Positions 1 to 10,074 of a stretch of DNA of 64,000 nucleotides are shown in pieces (position 1 is the first letter of the stretch; each line of letters opens with the position of its first letter). The DNA comes from Aurantimonas marianensis. GTDB lineage: Bacteria > Pseudomonadota > Alphaproteobacteria > Rhizobiales > Rhizobiaceae. Under the pieces are notes generated by a model. It searched no databases. It was given only the letters and a program-made list of their open reading frames with translations, and was not told where the DNA came from. The stretch spans positions 1 to 64,000 of the forward strand of contig NZ_JALHBS010000090.1 in NCBI RefSeq assembly GCF_024195285.1, given 5' to 3'. The translations under genes and the position numbers were made by a program.

Positions 1-1
1 C

Positions 2-304
2 CTCGCCTTCGCGGCCATGCTGATGGCGGGTCTCGACGGCATCAAGAACAAGATCCATCCCGGCGCCGCCATGGACAAGGATCTGTACGATCTGCCGCCG
101 GAGGAACTGAAGGAAATCCCGACGGTCTGTCGTTCGCTTCGCGAGGCGATGGAAGCCCTCGACAGCGATCGCGACTTCCTGAAGGCCGGCGGCGTCTTCG
201 ACGACGACCAGATCGATGCGTTCGTCGACCTGAAGATGGCGGAGGTGCTGCGGTTCGAGATGACGCCGCATCCGGTCGAATTCGACATGTATTATAGCGT
301 CTAG
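2..304 (+). CDS. glnA: Glutamine synthetase, C-terminal end (partial)
   Basis: This is the last 100 or so residues of a type I glutamine synthetase, which makes glutamine from glutamate, ammonia and ATP. The frame is open at the left edge, so the N-terminal part lies outside the window. The segment DLYDLPPEE, with its tyrosine at bases 86-88, matches the loop carrying the adenylylation tyrosine (Tyr397 in E. coli), so GlnE-type covalent control is likely retained. The protein ends FDMYYSV, typical of GlnA. A strong intrinsic terminator follows 60 bases downstream, so glnA is the last gene of its transcript. Confidence 0.96.
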   Translation, partial: LAFAAMLMAGLDGIKNKIHPGAAMDKDLYDLPPEELKEIPTVCRSLREAMEALDSDRDFLKAGGVFDDDQIDAFVDLKMAEVLRFEMTPHPVEFDMYYSV

Positions 305-364
305 CTTCGGCGCCCCGGATCGAAGGATCAGCCGTCTTTTCGAGGGGCTGGAGCTGAGCGATGG

Positions 365-413
365 AAAATGGCTCGGATTGTGGGGCGGAACGCCCCCGAT
401 CCGAGCCATTTTT
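365..413 (+). terminator. Rho-independent terminator of glnA
   Basis: A perfect 14-bp inverted repeat (AAAATGGCTCGGAT at 365-378 and its complement at 399-412) encloses a second 6-bp stem, GGGGCG/CGCCCC, around a GAA loop. The right arm ends in a run of five T. This is a strong intrinsic terminator for glnA. Confidence 0.9.
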
Positions 414-868
414 CTATGCGAGCACCATCCGGCAATTGCCCTTCGGCACCGTGGCGCGGTCCGGATATATGTTCGCGACGTACCGCATGATCCTCTAGGG
501 ACTGTGGCGCGGCGATGTCGGAAGCTCTTCCCGGGAACCAGTGCCAAAGGGGCGGCTGTTGGGCGCGCGTGCGAGCCTCGCCAATGAACGCGGACATTTC
601 GTTATCCAGCGGTCAAATTCGAAGGCCGCCGGGCTATGCGGGGACGATGAACCCGCCTCGGGCAACACTGCGTGGAGGCGGCATGGAAAACGCTTGTTCC
701 CATGGCACCGTCCATGAAGCATGATGAAGAGCTTCAGGCAGTGCCAAGGTCTGAAGTTCCCCCATAACCGCGGGCACGCCAGTCTACGACGGAGCCGACC
801 TGCCGAGCCTCAGGGGCGCACGCCATACCACGGAGTAGATCGGACCACGGCGAATTCCACGCTTCTCA
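414..868. other. Gene-poor interval between the glnA terminator and ldtR
   Basis: There is no convincing gene here. The short open frames are all under 125 codons, overlap each other on both strands, and match no family I know. A 6-bp hairpin (CTTCAG/CTGAAG, about 730-755) is present but has no T run. I checked by eye for tRNA, tmRNA, SRP RNA and RNase P signatures and saw none. The interval could hold a small RNA or gene remnants. Confidence 0.5.
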
Positions 869-1378
869 CTAGAGGCGGTAGAGGATCTGATCGTTCCAGA
901 AACGATCGAGCCGCTGCAGCGAGCGGTTCATCTTCTGAAACTCCTGCTCGTCGAGTCCGCCGACCTTGTCGATGGAGCCGATGTGGCGGTCATAGAGTTC
1001 CGCGACGATGGCCGCGACGGCCATGCCCGCCTCGGTCAGCGAAACGCGCACGGCGCGGCGGTCCACCCGCGACTTCTGATGATTGATGAAGCCGAGATCG
1101 ACCAGCTTCTTGAGATTGTAGGAGACGTTGGAGCCCAGATAGAAGCCGCGGCTGCGCAGTTCACCGGCGGTCAGCGTGGAGTCGCCGATATTGAAGAGCA
1201 GCAGCGCCTGCACGGCGTTGATGTCGGTGCGACCGTTGCGATCGAACTCGTCCTTGATGACGTCCAGAAGCCGCCGATGCAGCCGCTCGACCAGTTGCAA
1301 CGTTTCGAGATAAAGCGACTTCAGTTCGTTTTTCGCCGAGGGCTGCGTGGCGACTTCGCTCTTGATCTGCGCGTTCAT
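869..1378 (-). CDS. ldtR: MarR-family transcriptional regulator, LdtR type
   Basis: A 169-residue winged-helix regulator. The recognition helix is about residues 81-96 (LGSNVSYNLKKLVDLG) and the wing about 101-118, with the MarR hallmark DRR at 106-108. The flanking helices 18-50 and 120-165 should form the dimer interface. The ELKSLYLETLQLVERLHRRL start and the RFWNDQILYRL end resemble LdtR of Rhizobiales and Liberibacter, which activates an L,D-transpeptidase gene for cell-wall remodelling and stress tolerance. That identification is from memory of the family; the MarR fold itself is clear. Its promoter must lie in the 158-base gap at 1379-1536, downstream of the DUF6163 gene on the same strand. 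Confidence 0.85.
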   Translation of the reverse strand: MNAQIKSEVATQPSAKNELKSLYLETLQLVERLHRRLLDVIKDEFDRNGRTDINAVQALLLFNIGDSTLTAGELRSRGFYLGSNVSYNLKKLVDLGFINHQKSRVDRRAVRVSLTEAGMAVAAIVAELYDRHIGSIDKVGGLDEQEFQKMNRSLQRLDRFWNDQILYRL

Positions 1379-1536
1379 AGTATTGCTCCGATGTTGTCTT
1401 GATGGATGTTCTATGTCGACCCCATCTTGAGAACCAATCTATGCGACGCATCTAAAATTCGACTTAAACCGCAGGCTTAATGCAAGCTTACGCTCACCCG
1501 AACAATTTTTTTGCTTAACAAGACCTCTCCCGTCGG

Positions 1537-1959
1537 TCAGTAGCCGCGGGCCAGCCGGCGCTCGCGCCAAGCCAGAAAGCGGAGAATGCCAAGCAGAGAC
1601 AGACCCGATGCATGAAAGGCGAGCCGCAGCAGCCCGGACCCGAAGAGCTCGGGAAAGCCGAGATACATGACCGCCTCGAGCATCGCGATCAGGATCCAGA
1701 CGACCGAACCCCAGCCCACTGTCATCCACAACCCGATGCCCGCTACCGGATAAAGCACCGCCAATGTCGGAGCGGTCAGCTTCCACCAGATCGGCATCAG
1801 GTCGAAGCGCGCGAGAGGGCCGGCTTCGATGCCGACAAGCCGAATCCAGTAGCCTACACCCGCGACGAACATGGCAATCGCCGATACGCGGCAGAGCCAT
1901 GTGATCAGGCTGCGAGTCAGGCTCCCGACCTTGTCTTGCGGCGCAAGTCCGATCGTCAC
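1537..1959 (-). CDS. DUF6163-type small membrane protein
   Basis: A 140-residue protein with about four hydrophobic helices, including AMFVAGVGYWIRLVG, AVLYPVAGIGLWMTVG, VVWILIAMLEAVMYLG and a C-terminal one, ending in an arginine-rich tail. I recognise it as the small membrane protein that sits between ldtR and hemB in Rhizobiales. Its function is unknown. I chose the GTG start at 1959 because AAGGGAAG lies directly upstream and the hydrophobic part begins soon after. The frame stays open much further upstream, but that part is only the antisense of hemB. It is divergent from hemB, with 270 bases between the two starts. Confidence 0.72.
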   Translation of the reverse strand: MTIGLAPQDKVGSLTRSLITWLCRVSAIAMFVAGVGYWIRLVGIEAGPLARFDLMPIWWKLTAPTLAVLYPVAGIGLWMTVGWGSVVWILIAMLEAVMYLGFPELFGSGLLRLAFHASGLSLLGILRFLAWRERRLARGY

Positions 1960-2229
1960 ATCTTCCCTTTCCCGGCCTGCGAATGGAACCCGGTCGCAAT
2001 TACCCCGCGAAAACGGTCGACAATCGAGACCGGTGGCGAGGAATCGGCGATATGTCCATTCGTAGCCGGACCCTATTGTCGCGCGGCCGACCCCGTCAAT
2101 CTTGAACTCGCGCGTCTGACCGCATAGGCAAATCCGTGTTGGCGCCTTGTGGACCTTGTCCGCAGCAGCAGGTGAGACACCCGCATACGATTGCGCAAGA
2201 CCAAGAACGAACAAAGGACGGACACCCCC

Positions 2230-3264
2230 ATGACTCAGCCGAGCGGTTCCCTCCCTTCCATAAGCGAACGGATCGATGCCGCGACCGGCGGCCTGAGAAT
2301 GCGGCGGCTGCGGCAGGCGGACTGGTCCCGGCGGCTGGTTCGGGAGACCGCTGTCGGGGTTGATGACCTGATCTGGCCGATTTTCGTGCGCGACGGCGAC
2401 GGCGAGCCGGAATCCGTGCCCTCGATGCCGGGCGTATTCCGTCTCTCGGTGGAAGGCTGCGTCGATGCCGCGCGCCGAGCGCGCGACCTCGGCATTCCGG
2501 TCCTCGCGCTGTTTCCCTACACCGACGCCTCGAAGCGCGACGAAGGTGGTTCGGAGGCGCTGAACCCAGCCAATCTCGTCTGCACCGCAAGTCGGGCGAT
2601 CAAGGCCGCCGTGCCCGATGTTGGCATTCTTTGCGACGTCGCCCTCGACCCTTATACGAGCCATGGCCATGACGGCCTGCTGGTGGGCGATCGCATCCTC
2701 AACGACGAAACGGTGGACATGCTCTGCCGCCAGGCGGTCGTGCAGGCGGAGGCCGGCTGCGACATCATCGGGCCCTCCGACATGATGGACGGCCGCGTCG
2801 CCTGCATCCGAGCCGCGCTCGACGCGGCCGGCCATCGCGATACACTGATCATGTCATATGCGGCGAAATACGCCTCGGCCTTCTATGGGCCGTTTCGCGA
2901 CGCTGTCGGCTCGGGCTCCATGCTCAAGGGGGACAAGCGGACCTATCAGATGGACTACGGCAATCGCGACGAGGCGATTCGCGAGGCGGCCCAGGATATT
3001 GCCGAAGGCGCCGACATGATCATGGTCAAGCCGGGCATGCCCTATCTCGACGTCGTCGCCCGCCTGGCGGGCGAGCTCGGTGTGCCGACCTTCGCCTATC
3101 AGACGTCGGGCGAATATGCGATGATCATGGCGGCGGCCCAGAACGGCTGGCTCGACGGCGATCGGGCGATGATGGAGAGCCTTGGCGCCTTCAAACGGGC
3201 GGGGGCAGCCGGCGTGCTGAGCTATTTCTCGCCAAAGGCCGCCGAAGCGCTGCGCCGCCGCTGA
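2230..3264 (+). CDS. hemB: Delta-aminolevulinic acid dehydratase (porphobilinogen synthase)
   Basis: This 344-residue enzyme condenses two 5-aminolevulinate molecules to porphobilinogen, an early step of heme and corrinoid synthesis. The two active-site lysines are visible: Lys213 in SYAAKYAS and Lys267 in MVKPGMPYLD. The metal loop at 135-149 reads CDVALDPYTSHGHDG. Aspartates replace the cysteines of zinc-dependent enzymes, which is the magnesium-dependent class known from Bradyrhizobium and Pseudomonas. The ATG at 2230 is chosen; an in-frame ATG 39 bases upstream would add an unrelated polar stretch. The RDD gene follows on the same strand 97 bases later. Confidence 0.97.
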   Translation: MTQPSGSLPSISERIDAATGGLRMRRLRQADWSRRLVRETAVGVDDLIWPIFVRDGDGEPESVPSMPGVFRLSVEGCVDAARRARDLGIPVLALFPYTDASKRDEGGSEALNPANLVCTASRAIKAAVPDVGILCDVALDPYTSHGHDGLLVGDRILNDETVDMLCRQAVVQAEAGCDIIGPSDMMDGRVACIRAALDAAGHRDTLIMSYAAKYASAFYGPFRDAVGSGSMLKGDKRTYQMDYGNRDEAIREAAQDIAEGADMIMVKPGMPYLDVVARLAGELGVPTFAYQTSGEYAMIMAAAQNGWLDGDRAMMESLGAFKRAGAAGVLSYFSPKAAEALRRR

Positions 3265-3361
3265 GCCCTCCTTCGGGAAGGTGTCGGCACGTTGCGCCAA
3301 TGCGATCCCCTCCCCATCTCAGCCTCACGCAACCAAGATGAATGACAGAGGGCCTGCCGTG

Positions 3362-3832
3362 ATGGACCGAACCGCGAACCTGTCGAAGGATTTTTCGACC
3401 ACCGATCTGGATTCGCCGCGCCTTTACGAAGGCGTGCGGACGCGCCGGATCGCTTCTTTCGTCATCGACTATGCCCTGGTGCTTTTCCTGTCGGTGCCCG
3501 TCGCGATTCTCATCTTTCTTCTCGGCATCGTCACGCTGGGAATTGCCTGGGGCCTCTATGCGGTTCTGCTGCCCTTGATCGCGATCGTCTATATCGGCTT
3601 CACGATGGGCGGAAACAGGCAGGCGACCCCGGGCATGCGTTTTGCCGGCGTCCACGTCGCGCGCCTCGACGGCGAACGCGTCGACCCTGTCCTCGCCGTC
3701 CTGCATGGCGTTCTGTTCTGGGCCTCGGCCTCGGTCCTGACCCCGCTCGTTCTGCTGGTCAGCCTTTTCACTGGTCGCAAGCAGCTGCTGCACGATCTTC
3801 TGCTGGGCACTGTCGTCGTCCGCGATCGCTGA
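3362..3832 (+). CDS. RDD-family membrane protein
   Basis: A 156-residue RDD-domain protein. After a polar start, the RDD opening appears as YEGVRTRRIASFVIDYALVL, followed by hydrophobic segments about 38-60, 63-85 and 117-135. It ends in the conserved QLLHDLLLGTVVVRD. RDD proteins are small inner-membrane proteins of uncertain role; some act in ion transport or oxidative maturation of partners. The ATG at 3362 has GAGGG nine bases upstream; an alternative ATG lies at 3338. Position after hemB is usual in Rhizobiales and suggests an envelope or respiration-linked role, which is inference. Confidence 0.85.
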   Translation: MDRTANLSKDFSTTDLDSPRLYEGVRTRRIASFVIDYALVLFLSVPVAILIFLLGIVTLGIAWGLYAVLLPLIAIVYIGFTMGGNRQATPGMRFAGVHVARLDGERVDPVLAVLHGVLFWASASVLTPLVLLVSLFTGRKQLLHDLLLGTVVVRDR

Positions 3833-3913
3833 GCCAGGACAGAAAGAGACGCAGGTTGCCAACGGGGTAGCGGAGAACGATAAGGTTCCGCGGGCAACGG
3901 AACGCGGCGCCAC

Positions 3914-5740
3914 ATGGATTCGATACACGTCTGGGCCACCTATCTTCTCATTCTGGTGAGCGTGGTCGCCTATGCATGGGAGCGATGGCCGATCGAGGCC
4001 GTCGCGGCGGCTTCGCTCAGTGCCTTCCTGCTCCTCTTCGCAATCGCGCCGTATCGGGATGCCGCGGGCTTCGCGGTCACGAGCGGCGACCTGCTTTCGG
4101 GATTTTCCAATCCGGCTTTGATCACGGTGCTCGCGCTGCTGATCGTCGGACAGGGACTTTTCGCCACCGACGCCATGGCGCAACCGACGCAGTGGCTGAC
4201 GGAGATCGGCGGCTCCGTCGGCGCGCGCGCCATCGTGATTGTCCTTCTCAGCGCGGCCTTGCTTTCGGCATTCCTCAACAACACCCCGGTCGTCGTCATC
4301 TTCATTCCGATCCTGACGATGCTCGCGACCCAGCGCGGCATCTCGCCGGCCCATGTCTTCATGCCGTTGTCCTTCCTGTCGATTCTCGGCGGCATGACGA
4401 CGCTGATCGGTTCGTCCACCAATCTTCTGGTCGCGGGTGTCGCCGCCCGATCTGGCATCGAGATCGGCTTTTTCGACATCACCGTTCCGGGTCTCGTGAT
4501 CGCGATCGTCGGCGGAATCTACGTGATCCGGTTCATGCCGCGCATCCTCACACCGCGGCAAGGATCCGAGGGCCGCGTCGCGGATGCCGGCGGCAAGCAG
4601 TTCCTCGGCGAGATCGACATCACCGAGGGCCACGCCTTTGAGTGGCTCACCGCGAGAGCGGGCCTGTTCCCGGGTCTCGGCGATCTGATGCCGCGCATGA
4701 TCCTGCGCGGCGAACGAACGATACTACCGCCCTTCGACGACATCACGCTGGCGGCCGGCGACCGTTTGATCGTGACGGCGACGCGGCGCGCCTTTTCCAA
4801 GGCGCTGTCCACCGGCAATCTGACGGTCAAGACGCTGGACCCCTCGGCGGAAACACTGAGCGACCAGACCAACAAGATCGGCCCCGACATGGTCATGGCG
4901 GAGGCGGTGGTCGCGCCGGGATCGCGCTATGCCGGCCGCACGATGCAATATTCGGGACTGCGCACCCAGTTCGGCATCACGCTCTTCGGCCTTCAGCGCA
5001 AGAGCCGTATGGCGCGTTCCGCGCTGTCGGAAATACGGCTGGAGCCCGGCGATACCTTGCTGCTTTGCGGTCAGGCGAGCGCGATCGCGAAGCTGAGGGG
5101 CAACCACGACCTGCTGCTGCTGGAATATTCCGCCCAGACGATTCCGCAGAGCGCCAAGGCGGGCCTCGCCGCGTCCATCTTCTTCGCCATCGTCCTCATG
5201 GCGGCGACCGGCGCCCTCCCCATCGAGGTGCTCGCGGTCGTCGGCGCCCTCCTGATGGTCGCCACCGGATGCCTGACGGTCGGCGAAGCGGCGCGCGCGT
5301 TCGATCGATCGATCTTCATGCTGATCGGCGCCTCGATCGCCGCCGCGGTAGCACTGGAACGAACGGGCGGCGCCGCGATGATCGCCGAGGCTGCCGTCGC
5401 GGCCCTGGCAGGACTGACGCCCTGGGCCATCCTGTCCGCCCTCTTTCTGGTCATCGCGATCATGACGAATCTGCTATCCAACAACGCCACTGCCGTTCTT
5501 TTCACGCCAATCGCGCTCGATCTGTCGCGACGACTGGGAACCTCGCCGGAGGCGTTTCTCGCCTGCGTCATCTTGGCCGCAAACGCGTCCTTCGCAACGC
5601 CGATCGGCTATCAGACCAACCTCCTGGTCATGGGGCCGGGGCGCTATCGCTTCATCGACTTCGCCAAAGCCGGTGTTCCCCTCGTGATCCTCGTGTGGTT
5701 AACATTCTCGATCGTGGCACCATGGTATTATCCACTCTGA
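3914..5740 (+). CDS. SLC13-type anion permease with two RCK-C (TrkA-C) domains
   Basis: A 608-residue inner-membrane carrier of the divalent anion:sodium symporter type. The transport halves are about residues 5-210 and 415-605. Family motifs are visible in both: LNNTP (121-125) and SSTNLL (167-172) in the first, [12 protein letters not shown] (521-532) and GYQTNLL (565-571) in the second. Between them lie two TrkA-C-like regulatory domains, about 225-300 and 325-405, each ending in the GDRLIV or GDTLLL turn. Substrates in this group include sulfate, dicarboxylates and other anions; which one cannot be read here. The stop is followed directly by the ribosome site of bpt, so the two genes are probably cotranscribed. 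Confidence 0.87.
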   Translation: MDSIHVWATYLLILVSVVAYAWERWPIEAVAAASLSAFLLLFAIAPYRDAAGFAVTSGDLLSGFSNPALITVLALLIVGQGLFATDAMAQPTQWLTEIGGSVGARAIVIVLLSAALLSAFLNNTPVVVIFIPILTMLATQRGISPAHVFMPLSFLSILGGMTTLIGSSTNLLVAGVAARSGIEIGFFDITVPGLVIAIVGGIYVIRFMPRILTPRQGSEGRVADAGGKQFLGEIDITEGHAFEWLTARAGLFPGLGDLMPRMILRGERTILPPFDDITLAAGDRLIVTATRRAFSKALSTGNLTVKTLDPSAETLSDQTNKIGPDMVMAEAVVAPGSRYAGRTMQYSGLRTQFGITLFGLQRKSRMARSALSEIRLEPGDTLLLCGQASAIAKLRGNHDLLLLEYSAQTIPQSAKAGLAASIFFAIVLMAATGALPIEVLAVVGALLMVATGCLTVGEAARAFDRSIFMLIGASIAAAVALERTGGAAMIAEAAVAALAGLTPWAILSALFLVIAIMTNLLSNNATAVLFTPIALDLSRRLGTSPEAFLACVILAANASFATPIGYQTNLLVMGPGRYRFIDFAKAGVPLVILVWLTFSIVAPWYYPL

Positions 5741-5756
5741 GGGAGGCGCTTCGGCA

Positions 5757-6506
5757 GTGACAGTTCATCACCCGCAAACGCCGCAATTCTTCCTCACGTC
5801 GCCCTCCCCCTGCCCGTATCTCACAGGTCAGGCCGAGCGGAAGGTGTTCACGCACCTAGTCGGCGAGCGCGCCCCGAGCCTGCTCGACCTCCTCAGCCAG
5901 GGCGGATTCCGGCGAAGCCAGAACATTGCCTACAGGCCGGCCTGCGAATCCTGTCGAGCTTGCGTTTCCGTCCGCATACTGGTCGACGAGTTCAGGCCGA
6001 GCCGCTCTATGCGCCGAATCTTGGCGCGCAACCAGGATCTGGTCGGCCGTATGGGCATGCCGGCTCCGTCGAGCGAACAGTATTCGCTGTTTCGCCGCTA
6101 TCTCGACGATCGGCATACCCATGGCGGGATGTCGGAGATGAGCGTCCTGGACTACGCGATGATGGTCGAAGACAGCCAGGTCGACACGCGGCTGGTCCAA
6201 TATCGCCTGCGGGGACCGGATTCGTTCTTCAGCGAGCAGTCTGACGGCGATCTCGTCGGCGTCGCGCTCAGCGACGTGATGGGCGACGGAATGTCGATGG
6301 TCTACTCGTTCTTCGAGCCGGAGGAGAGGTCCAGAAGCCTGGGCACCTACATGATCCTCGACCATATCGAGCGGACCAGGAATCTCGGCCTGCCCTATCT
6401 CTATCTCGGCTACTGGGTGAACGGCTCGTCGAAGATGGACTACAAGATCCGGTTTCAGCCGCAGGAGCACCTGATGCCCAAGGGCTGGGAGCGCTACGCT
6501 GGCTGA
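5757..6506 (+). CDS. bpt: Aspartate/glutamate leucyltransferase (Bpt; aminoacyl-tRNA--protein transferase)
   Basis: A 249-residue transferase of the Bpt/ATE group. In bacteria it attaches leucine (or arginine) from tRNA to N-terminal Asp or Glu, marking proteins for ClpS-ClpAP degradation under the N-end rule. The N-terminal CPYL and the cysteine-rich [16 protein letters not shown] (about 59-74) are diagnostic. So are the C-terminal YLYLGYWV and [12 protein letters not shown] segments. The start is GTG at 5757 with GGGAGG ten bases upstream, 16 bases after the SLC13 gene. The leucine rather than arginine donor is assumed from the bacterial Bpt subfamily. Confidence 0.93.
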   Translation: MTVHHPQTPQFFLTSPSPCPYLTGQAERKVFTHLVGERAPSLLDLLSQGGFRRSQNIAYRPACESCRACVSVRILVDEFRPSRSMRRILARNQDLVGRMGMPAPSSEQYSLFRRYLDDRHTHGGMSEMSVLDYAMMVEDSQVDTRLVQYRLRGPDSFFSEQSDGDLVGVALSDVMGDGMSMVYSFFEPEERSRSLGTYMILDHIERTRNLGLPYLYLGYWVNGSSKMDYKIRFQPQEHLMPKGWERYAG

Positions 6507-6623
6507 GCGGCGCGTCGTCGGATGCGCATTTCCGGCCGCCGTGTTTCGCCGTCGCTCGCGAAACTGCTAAGGTGAAGCGTATCGGCACGATCCGGCGGCG
6601 CCCCTCGTTCATTACGGAATTTT

Positions 6624-7550
6624 ATGTCTGTCCCGCCGCAAGCGAGTGTATCGTCGTCGTCATCCTACGCGCAGGGCCTCGCGCTTGTCGGGTTCGGTGG
6701 TTTCGTCCTGTCTTTCGATATTCCGCTCATCCGGTTGTCGGAGAGCGCCTTCTGGACCGTCCTGCTGGTGCGCGGCGCCCTCACCTGTCTTGCGGCGGTG
6801 CTCATCTGGCGGATCGACCGCGCGCTGTTCCCGCGCGGCCAGAAACTGATCGCCGGGCGCGCGGGGCTTGTTGTCACGGGCATCTATTCTCTCGCGGCCG
6901 CGAGCTTCGTCTTTTCGGTCTTCAACACGAGCGCCGGCAACGTCGTCTTCATCCTTGCCTTCAATCCGATGTTTTCGGCGATCCTGTCCTGGCGGCTGGT
7001 CGGCGAGCGGCCGTCGACACCGACGCTGCTGGCCATTCCCGCAACCCTCTTCGGCGTTCTGCTGATCATCGGAGCCGGCTTCGAGACCGGTAACTGGATG
7101 GGCGCCCTCGCCGCGCTCGCCACCGCCTTTCTTATCGCACTCGCGATCACGCTTGCCCGACGCAGCCGCACCGACATGCGTTACGCCGCGGCGCTCGGCG
7201 CCTTCCTGCCGGCGCTGATCGCCGTTCCGTTCGTTGCCGCCGAGGGCATCCATTCCGAAGCGATCGGTTGGCTGGCGCTGAATGGCGCGGTGATCATTCC
7301 GATCGCGTTGATCTGCCTCGCGCTCGGGCCGATGTTCGTGCCGGCGCCGATCGTTTCCATGGCCTATCTGGTGGAGACCGTCCTCGCGCCCGTCTGGGTC
7401 TGGATGGTGTTCGCCGAGCGGCCGACGGATTTGGCGCTTGCCGGCGGCATCGTCGTCGTCGGGACGCTCGTGGTGCACTCACTCGTCGAACTCGGCCGCG
7501 CGCGGCGATCCCGGCGGCGCAGCATAGCGGTCGCATCCCGCCACGTGTGA
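6624..7550 (+). CDS. DMT/EamA-family transporter
   Basis: A 308-residue inner-membrane protein with about ten hydrophobic helices arranged as two five-helix EamA repeats (roughly residues 15-145 and 155-290). The C-terminal half has the family ending PIVSMAYLVETVLAPVWVW followed by GGIVVVGTLVVHS. Such proteins export small metabolites such as amino acids; the substrate cannot be told from sequence. The N-terminus has a serine-rich stretch (SVSSSSS). The gene runs into parC on the opposite strand with a 57-base gap in which I see no clear terminator. Confidence 0.88.
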   Translation: MSVPPQASVSSSSSYAQGLALVGFGGFVLSFDIPLIRLSESAFWTVLLVRGALTCLAAVLIWRIDRALFPRGQKLIAGRAGLVVTGIYSLAAASFVFSVFNTSAGNVVFILAFNPMFSAILSWRLVGERPSTPTLLAIPATLFGVLLIIGAGFETGNWMGALAALATAFLIALAITLARRSRTDMRYAAALGAFLPALIAVPFVAAEGIHSEAIGWLALNGAVIIPIALICLALGPMFVPAPIVSMAYLVETVLAPVWVWMVFAERPTDLALAGGIVVVGTLVVHSLVELGRARRSRRRSIAVASRHV

Positions 7551-7607
7551 CGGGAGCGACAGGCGCTCACTTCGTCAGCGATCGAGTCGACGCGATGCCC
7601 GGCGACC

Positions 7608-9860
7608 TCAGCCGTCGAACTTGTTGGTCTTTGGAAAGCCCTTCGGCACCAGACGGCCGGCCTGCGCCCGGTCGCCGCGCCATTCCAGCAGCTCGGCTTC
7701 GGAGCGAGTGAACATCCGACCGGCGGAATCCGACCACACCAGGCCGCCCGCCATCCGGAAGACCTTGGCGTCCGAGACCCCGCCATCCTTGTAGCGCTGC
7801 AGCCGCACGCCCTTGCCGCGCGTCATCTGCGCCACCTGCGATAGCGGGAAGACCAGCAGCTTGCGGTTCTCGCCGACGATCGCGACGTGATCGCCCTCGC
7901 CGACCGTCGGTGCCAGCGACAGTGCGGTCTTGCCCGAAAGGTTCATCAGTTGCTTGCCCTTGCGCGTCGCCGAGAGCATGTCGGCTTCCGCCACGACGAA
8001 GCCGTTCCCGTCGGACGAGACGAGCAGACGCCGGCGGTCTGGATCGGCCACGAAACCAATGGCGATGTCCTGCTCGTCGTCGAAGTCGAAGGCAAGACGA
8101 ATCGGCTCGCCCTGCCCGCGCCCGCCCGGCAGCTTGTCGGCGCCCAGCGTGAACGCCCGTCCGCCCGTCGACAGAAACAAAAGCTTGTCGGTCGTCATGG
8201 CATGGAAGGCGAGCTTCAGACCGTCGCCTTCCTTGAAGGTCAATGTCGAGAAATCCGCCAGATGCCCGCGCATGCCCCGCAGGAAGCCCTTTTTGGACAG
8301 AACGACGGTCACCGGCTCCTTCTCGATCAGCGCGACGGCGATGTCGTCGAGTGCCCGGCTGGGCGCGTCGGCGAAGAGCGTGCGGCGGCGCCCGAGTCTG
8401 GTCTTCTTGGAATAGGTTTCGAGGACGTCGCGGATCTCGCCGGCCACCGACGACCATTGCTTGTCATCGGAGGCGAGAAGCGCTTCCTTTTCGGCTTTCT
8501 CTTCGGTGAGCCTCCCGAACTCGCGTCGCAGCTCGAACTCCTCCAGCTTGCGCAAGGAGCGCAAACGCATGTTGAGAATCGCCTCGGCCTGCACGTCGGT
8601 CAATTCAAAGGTTCGGATCAGCACCGCCTTCGGCTCGTCCTCCTCGCGGATGATCCGGATCACCTCGTCGAGGTTGAGAAAGGCGATCAGATAGCCGGCC
8701 AGCACCTCCAGGCGCCGCTCGATCTGCCCGAGCCGATAGCGGGCTCGCCGCACCAGCACTTCGCGCTGGTGGGCGAGCCACTCGCTCAGCACCTCCCTGA
8801 GCGACATGACCTTCGGCACCTTGCCGCCGGACAGGACGTTCATGTTCAGCGGGATGCGCGATTCCAGATCGGTCAGCCGGAACAGCGATTCCATCAAAAG
8901 TTCCGGATCGACGGTCCGGCTCTTCGGCTCGATGACGACGCGCACGTCCTCGGCGGATTCGTCGCGAATGTCGGCAAGCAGCGGCAATTTGCGCGCTTGC
9001 AGCAACTCGGCGATCTTTTCGATCAACCGCGACTTCTGCACCTGATACGGGATTTCGGTGACCACCACGACGTAGCCGCCGCGGCCCTGATCCTCCTTCT
9101 CCCAGCGGGCGCGAACCCGGAACGAGCCACGGCCGCTGTCATAGGCCTCGCGAATCTGCGCGGGGCTGTCGACGATGACACCGCCGGTGGGAAAATCCGG
9201 CCCCTGCACGAAGCGCAGCAACGCATCGGTCGAGGCGTCCGGATTGTCGATCAGCTTGAGCGCGGCGTCGCAGAGTTCGGCGGCGTTGTGCGGCGGGATC
9301 GACGTCGCCATTCCGACCGCGATGCCTGACGAGCCGTTGGCCAAGAGATTGGGGAACGCCCCCGGCAGGACGATCGGCTCCTGATCCTCCTCATTGTAGG
9401 TCGCGCGGAAATCGACCGCGTCCTCGTCGAGGCCGCGCAGGAGCAGCGTCGCGACGTCGGTCATGCGCGCTTCGGTGTAGCGCATCGCCGCCGGGCTATC
9501 GCCATCGACATTGCCGAAATTGCCCTGACCGTCGATCAGCGGATAGCGGATGGCAAAGTCCTGGCTGAGTCTAACCAACGCATCGTAGATGGACGCGTCG
9601 CCATGGGGATGGAACTTGCCCATCACGTCGCCGACGATGCGGGCGCATTTCTTGTAGCCCTGGCCTGGATCGAGCTTCAGAACGCGCATGGCGTGGACGA
9701 TCCGTCGATGAACGGGCTTCAGACCATCGCGAACATCGGGTAACGCCCGCCCCATGATCGTCGACAGCGCATAGGCGAGGTAGCGCTCCTCGAGTGCCGC
9801 CTTCAGGTCGATCGCTTCGATGTTGCCACCGCCCGACGGCGGCTCTACAGCCTTGCCCAT
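7608..9860 (-). CDS. parC: DNA topoisomerase IV subunit A
   Basis: This 750-residue type IIA topoisomerase subunit decatenates daughter chromosomes together with ParE (the topoisomerase subunit, not the toxin at 23000). The breakage-reunion domain covers about 20-480, with catalytic Tyr128 in AAMRYTEAR; a beta-propeller C-terminal domain follows. At about 500 residues from the start the frame keeps the GyrA-box-like blades expected of ParC rather than a full GyrA set. The quinolone-determining segment reads [13 protein letters not shown]. Position 89, equivalent to GyrA Ser83 or ParC Ser80 of E. coli, is alanine, while Asp93 is kept. It is convergent with the DMT gene and divergent from the secreted protein at 10075. 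Confidence 0.96.
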   Translation of the reverse strand: MGKAVEPPSGGGNIEAIDLKAALEERYLAYALSTIMGRALPDVRDGLKPVHRRIVHAMRVLKLDPGQGYKKCARIVGDVMGKFHPHGDASIYDALVRLSQDFAIRYPLIDGQGNFGNVDGDSPAAMRYTEARMTDVATLLLRGLDEDAVDFRATYNEEDQEPIVLPGAFPNLLANGSSGIAVGMATSIPPHNAAELCDAALKLIDNPDASTDALLRFVQGPDFPTGGVIVDSPAQIREAYDSGRGSFRVRARWEKEDQGRGGYVVVVTEIPYQVQKSRLIEKIAELLQARKLPLLADIRDESAEDVRVVIEPKSRTVDPELLMESLFRLTDLESRIPLNMNVLSGGKVPKVMSLREVLSEWLAHQREVLVRRARYRLGQIERRLEVLAGYLIAFLNLDEVIRIIREEDEPKAVLIRTFELTDVQAEAILNMRLRSLRKLEEFELRREFGRLTEEKAEKEALLASDDKQWSSVAGEIRDVLETYSKKTRLGRRRTLFADAPSRALDDIAVALIEKEPVTVVLSKKGFLRGMRGHLADFSTLTFKEGDGLKLAFHAMTTDKLLFLSTGGRAFTLGADKLPGGRGQGEPIRLAFDFDDEQDIAIGFVADPDRRRLLVSSDGNGFVVAEADMLSATRKGKQLMNLSGKTALSLAPTVGEGDHVAIVGENRKLLVFPLSQVAQMTRGKGVRLQRYKDGGVSDAKVFRMAGGLVWSDSAGRMFTRSEAELLEWRGDRAQAGRLVPKGFPKTNKFDG

Positions 9861-10074
9861 GGGGCTGGTCTAGGACACGATGGCGACCGGAACAACACCG
9901 GAACGTGGTTATTCAAGCATTTGTGGGCGACGAGCGCCGGCACGGACGCCCTAATTCCGTCGCTTGCCGCCCCTCCCCTTATCGCGAGGGGCCTTCCGAC
10001 CTACAATATGCGCGACACCGGCCCACCTTTTCATCGCGCCGCCGCGCGCCCGGGTTCAAGCGAAAGGTTCTCTC

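Noticed and set aside
1463-1480. Possible CtrA site (two TTAA) near ldtR
   Set aside because: The half sites are nine bases apart, whereas the CtrA consensus needs seven.
3191-4633. 480-codon minus-strand frame over the RDD and SLC13 genes
   Set aside because: Low-complexity, Asp/Arg/Glu-rich shadow of membrane-protein codons.
7887-9329. 480-codon open frame antisense to parC
   Set aside because: It mirrors a well-supported parC frame in GC-rich DNA and its protein is compositionally odd (His, Arg, Gly rich) with no domain.
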